Positions 62,339 to 64,000 of a DNA stretch of 64,000 bases are shown piece by piece. The notes beneath the pieces were generated by a model that was not told the origin of the DNA, did no database searches, and worked only from the letters and a program-made list of their open reading frames with translations. The position numbers and the translations under genes are program-made. Origin of the DNA: an uncultured Roseovarius sp. (GTDB lineage: Bacteria; Pseudomonadota; Alphaproteobacteria; Rhodobacterales; Rhodobacteraceae); assembly GCA_951812895.1 (NCBI GenBank), contig OX638333.1, positions 1,044,366 to 1,108,365 of the forward strand, given 5' to 3'. How positions within the stretch are numbered: the stretch's first letter is position 1; each line of letters starts with the position of its first letter.

Positions 62339-62983
62339 TTCGGAAATGAGTTCTAATGTCTGCGGGCCGATGGCTGCAACGATGCGGCCGACGCCATCGG
62401 CATTGGGGTGAATGCCGTCGGCCTGAAAGTAAGGCTGTAGTTCCGATAACCCTCCTTGCCCCAGTCCGGCAAAGAAGCTTTCAAAAAAATGCACGCCAAA
62501 TTCTGATGCCAGATCAGGGTAAATAGCGTCAAAGCTTTGTTTATACTCCGGCCCGAAATTACCCGGGGCCTGCATGCCGATTAACAACACCGGCACGCCG
62601 TTTGTTTTGGAAATCTCCAGGATCGTACGCAGATTTTCGCGAGACATCTCTGGCGGCAGTCCCCGCAAAAAATCGTTGCCCCCAAGGGTCACGATCATCG
62701 CATCGACATCCGGTGTCAGGCTCCATTCAACCCGCGCGGCCCCACCGGCAGTGGTATCGCCCGATACGCCGCCATTGATTACCTCAACCTCAGCCCCCTG
62801 CCCGCGCAGCCAGGTTTCCAGCTGTGGTACAAACCCCTGATCATGTGGCAGTCCAAAACCCTGGGTCAGGCTATCACCCAGCGCGAGCACCTTTACAGGT
62901 TCGGCAAGAACAGGCATGGCGAGGAAAAGCAGAACAAGAACCTTGCCCCCCACCGCTCTGACCCCATATGTCAGACACTTCAT
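62318..62983 (-). CDS. tesA: GDSL esterase/thioesterase I-like (TesA)
   Basis: A 221-residue SGNH hydrolase with a Sec signal (ending AMPVLA at about residue 27). The motifs are ALGDSLTQG with the catalytic Ser38, the Gly in NGGVSGDTTAGG, the Asn in LGGNDFLRG, and Asp/His in DGIHPNADG. It is a periplasmic lysophospholipase/thioesterase. It faces an ABC transporter gene pair of the YbbA/YbbP type, the same gene order as E. coli tesA-ybbA-ybbP. Starts at 63,004 and 62,983 are both possible; the latter begins the signal peptide. Confidence 0.92.
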   Translation of the reverse strand: MKCLTYGVRAVGGKVLVLLFLAMPVLAEPVKVLALGDSLTQGFGLPHDQGFVPQLETWLRGQGAEVEVINGGVSGDTTAGGAARVEWSLTPDVDAMIVTLGGNDFLRGLPPEMSRENLRTILEISKTNGVPVLLIGMQAPGNFGPEYKQSFDAIYPDLASEFGVHFFESFFAGLGQGGLSELQPYFQADGIHPNADGVGRIVAAIGPQTLELISEIGPGAQ

Positions 62984-63002
62984 TGCAATCAGGCACGTAT
63001 TC

Positions 63003-63692
63003 ATGACCAAACCCATTCTTTCACTCAACGGCGCCTGTCTGTCACTCGACGGCAATGCCGGACCTGTCCAGATACTTGATGCGATCACGCTGGATGTCCA
63101 CCGGCAAGAGACGATCGGCCTTGTCGGGGCATCGGGTTCCGGCAAATCTTCGCTGCTGATGCTGATGGGTGGGCTGGAGCGTGCGAGCTCTGGAAATGTC
63201 ACCGCATTGGGGCACAATCTGTCTGCCATGTCCGAGGATCAGCTTGCCCGGTTGCGGCGGGATCATTTTGGCATTGTGTTTCAGTCCTTTCACCTGATCC
63301 CGACAATGACCGCCCTGGAAAACGTCGCCACGCCGCTGGAACTGGCAGGAACGTCCGATGCCTATGACCGTGCTGCTGAGGAGCTGGAAACGGTTGGGCT
63401 TTCTGCGCGTTCCGGGCATTACCCATCGCAACTTTCGGGTGGCGAACAACAGCGCGTCGCACTGGCCCGCGCCGCGGCGCCAAGGCCGGATATCCTGCTT
63501 GCGGATGAACCCACCGGCAACCTCGACAGCGCCAATGGATCGGCCATCATCGAGATGTTGTTTGATCTGCGTGAGCGGCACAATTCCACGCTTGTCCTTG
63601 TCACTCATGCACCAGAACTGGCCCAGCGCTGTGATCGTGTAATCACATTGTCGGACGGACGGATCGAGACCGCAAAAGAGGCCGCCGCATGA
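63003..63692 (+). CDS. ybbA: ABC transporter ATP-binding protein (YbbA/LolD type)
   Basis: A 229-residue ATPase with Walker A GASGSGKSS (residues 42-50), a Q-loop region VFQSFHLIPTMTALEN, signature LSGGEQQRVALARA and Walker B ILLADEPTGNLD. This belongs to the MacB/LolD/YbbA group that drives FtsX-like permeases. It overlaps the next gene by four bases and is divergent from tesA, as in E. coli. The precise cargo is unknown; a role in lipid or lipoprotein handling is usual for the group. Confidence 0.9.
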   Translation: MTKPILSLNGACLSLDGNAGPVQILDAITLDVHRQETIGLVGASGSGKSSLLMLMGGLERASSGNVTALGHNLSAMSEDQLARLRRDHFGIVFQSFHLIPTMTALENVATPLELAGTSDAYDRAAEELETVGLSARSGHYPSQLSGGEQQRVALARAAAPRPDILLADEPTGNLDSANGSAIIEMLFDLRERHNSTLVLVTHAPELAQRCDRVITLSDGRIETAKEAAA

Positions 63693-64000
63693 CCCTGCGG
63701 GTCGCAGCGCGGCTGGCGCGCAGAGAACTGCGAGGCGGTATTCGGGGTTTTCGGATTTTTCTGGGTTGTGTGATTCTGGGTGTTGCCGCGATTGCCGCCG
63801 TTGGCACGGTTCGCGAAAGCATTTCCCAGGGCTTGGTTCAGGAAGGTGCGCGTCTTTTGGGCGGGGACGCCGAGATTGAACTTACCTATCGCTTTGCCAA
63901 TGAAGCAGAGCGCGAATGGATGGATGCCACTGCGCTGGCTGTGTCTGAAATCGTCGACTTCCGGTCGATGGCGGTGACAGAGGATGGCGCCCGTGGGTTA
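63689..64000 (+). CDS. ABC transporter permease, YbbP-like (partial)
   Basis: The 5' part of a permease gene; 104 codons are seen before the window edge. The start overlaps the ATPase stop (ATGA). LARRELRGGIRGFRIFLGCV and the first membrane helix through AAIAAVGTVRESI match the start of large FtsX-type permeases. GGDAEIELTYRFANEAER follows as the beginning of the periplasmic domain. The rest is outside the window. Confidence 0.85.
   Translation, partial: MTLRVAARLARRELRGGIRGFRIFLGCVILGVAAIAAVGTVRESISQGLVQEGARLLGGDAEIELTYRFANEAEREWMDATALAVSEIVDFRSMAVTEDGARGL

Overview
The window looks like a chromosome segment from a marine-type alphaproteobacterium, most likely Rhodobacterales (Roseobacter group). 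The reasons are the housekeeping order infA-maf-RNase G-yacG on one strand, the metR/metF pair, a second MetF-like protein with a separate zinc-binding partner, a TRAP transporter, Tat-exported substrate-binding proteins and many LysR regulators. This is inferred from gene content only; no rRNA or other taxonomic marker is present.

The window has two halves. Positions 1 to about 40,300 are accessory: catabolic clusters separated by long non-coding stretches that hold diverged dispersed repeats, two IS110/IS1111-type elements, a decayed ABC ATPase chimera, a broken tRNA-Gly, a 3'-truncated integrase fused to a truncated acetoacetyl-CoA synthetase gene, and an intact integrase next to tRNA-Phe. 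Positions 40,370 to 64,000 are mostly core genes, densely packed.

Accessory half, left to right: glutathionyl-hydroquinone reductase-like protein and a small membrane protein (0.3-1.9 kb); a nitrilase (2.6-3.6 kb); a four-gene operon of PuuE-like deacetylase, ureohydrolase, maleate isomerase/arylmalonate decarboxylase-like enzyme and peptide-type binding protein, facing an ArgP-like LysR gene (4.2-9.6 kb); a GFA-domain protein and an IS1111-type element (9.9-11.9 kb); a LysR gene facing dctPQM, a second ureohydrolase lacking one metal-ligand histidine, and a TauE-type permease (13.3-18.9 kb); a six-gene operon (M24 creatinase-like hydrolase, small AtzG/GatC-like protein, amidase, aspartate dehydrogenase, threonine dehydratase-like enzyme, GntR regulator) facing a second binding protein, with GntR-type operator candidates between them (19.3-26.6 kb); an ornithine cyclodeaminase-like enzyme and an OYE/TMADH-like flavoprotein (27.1-30.3 kb); then recombination scars, regulators, YaeQ and a second IS (30.6-40.3 kb). 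The common theme is uptake and breakdown of small nitrogen compounds (ureides, guanidino compounds, amides, amino-acid derivatives). The exact substrates cannot be read from sequence.

Core half: tRNA-Phe, yacG, RNase G, maf, infA, a CN-hydrolase, an orphan Phd-like antitoxin, a glycosyltransferase, metR/metF with a MetR box, a split second methylene-THF reductase, a DUF2235 hydrolase, an ornithine decarboxylase facing an Lrp regulator, a PBP4-type carboxypeptidase, nadD, a three-gene cobalt-type nitrile hydratase operon, ettA, tandem secreted paralogues (one frameshifted), a geranylgeranyl-reductase-like flavoprotein, an L,D-transpeptidase, a cold-shock protein, tesA and the start of a YbbA/YbbP-type ABC system. 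A well-conserved intergenic repeat of about 185 bp occurs twice here, with a third diverged inverted copy.

The best candidates for something undescribed are the six-gene operon at 19.3-24.7 kb with its divergent transporter protein, the operon at 4.2-8.5 kb, and the TRAP-linked ureohydrolase with the altered metal site.
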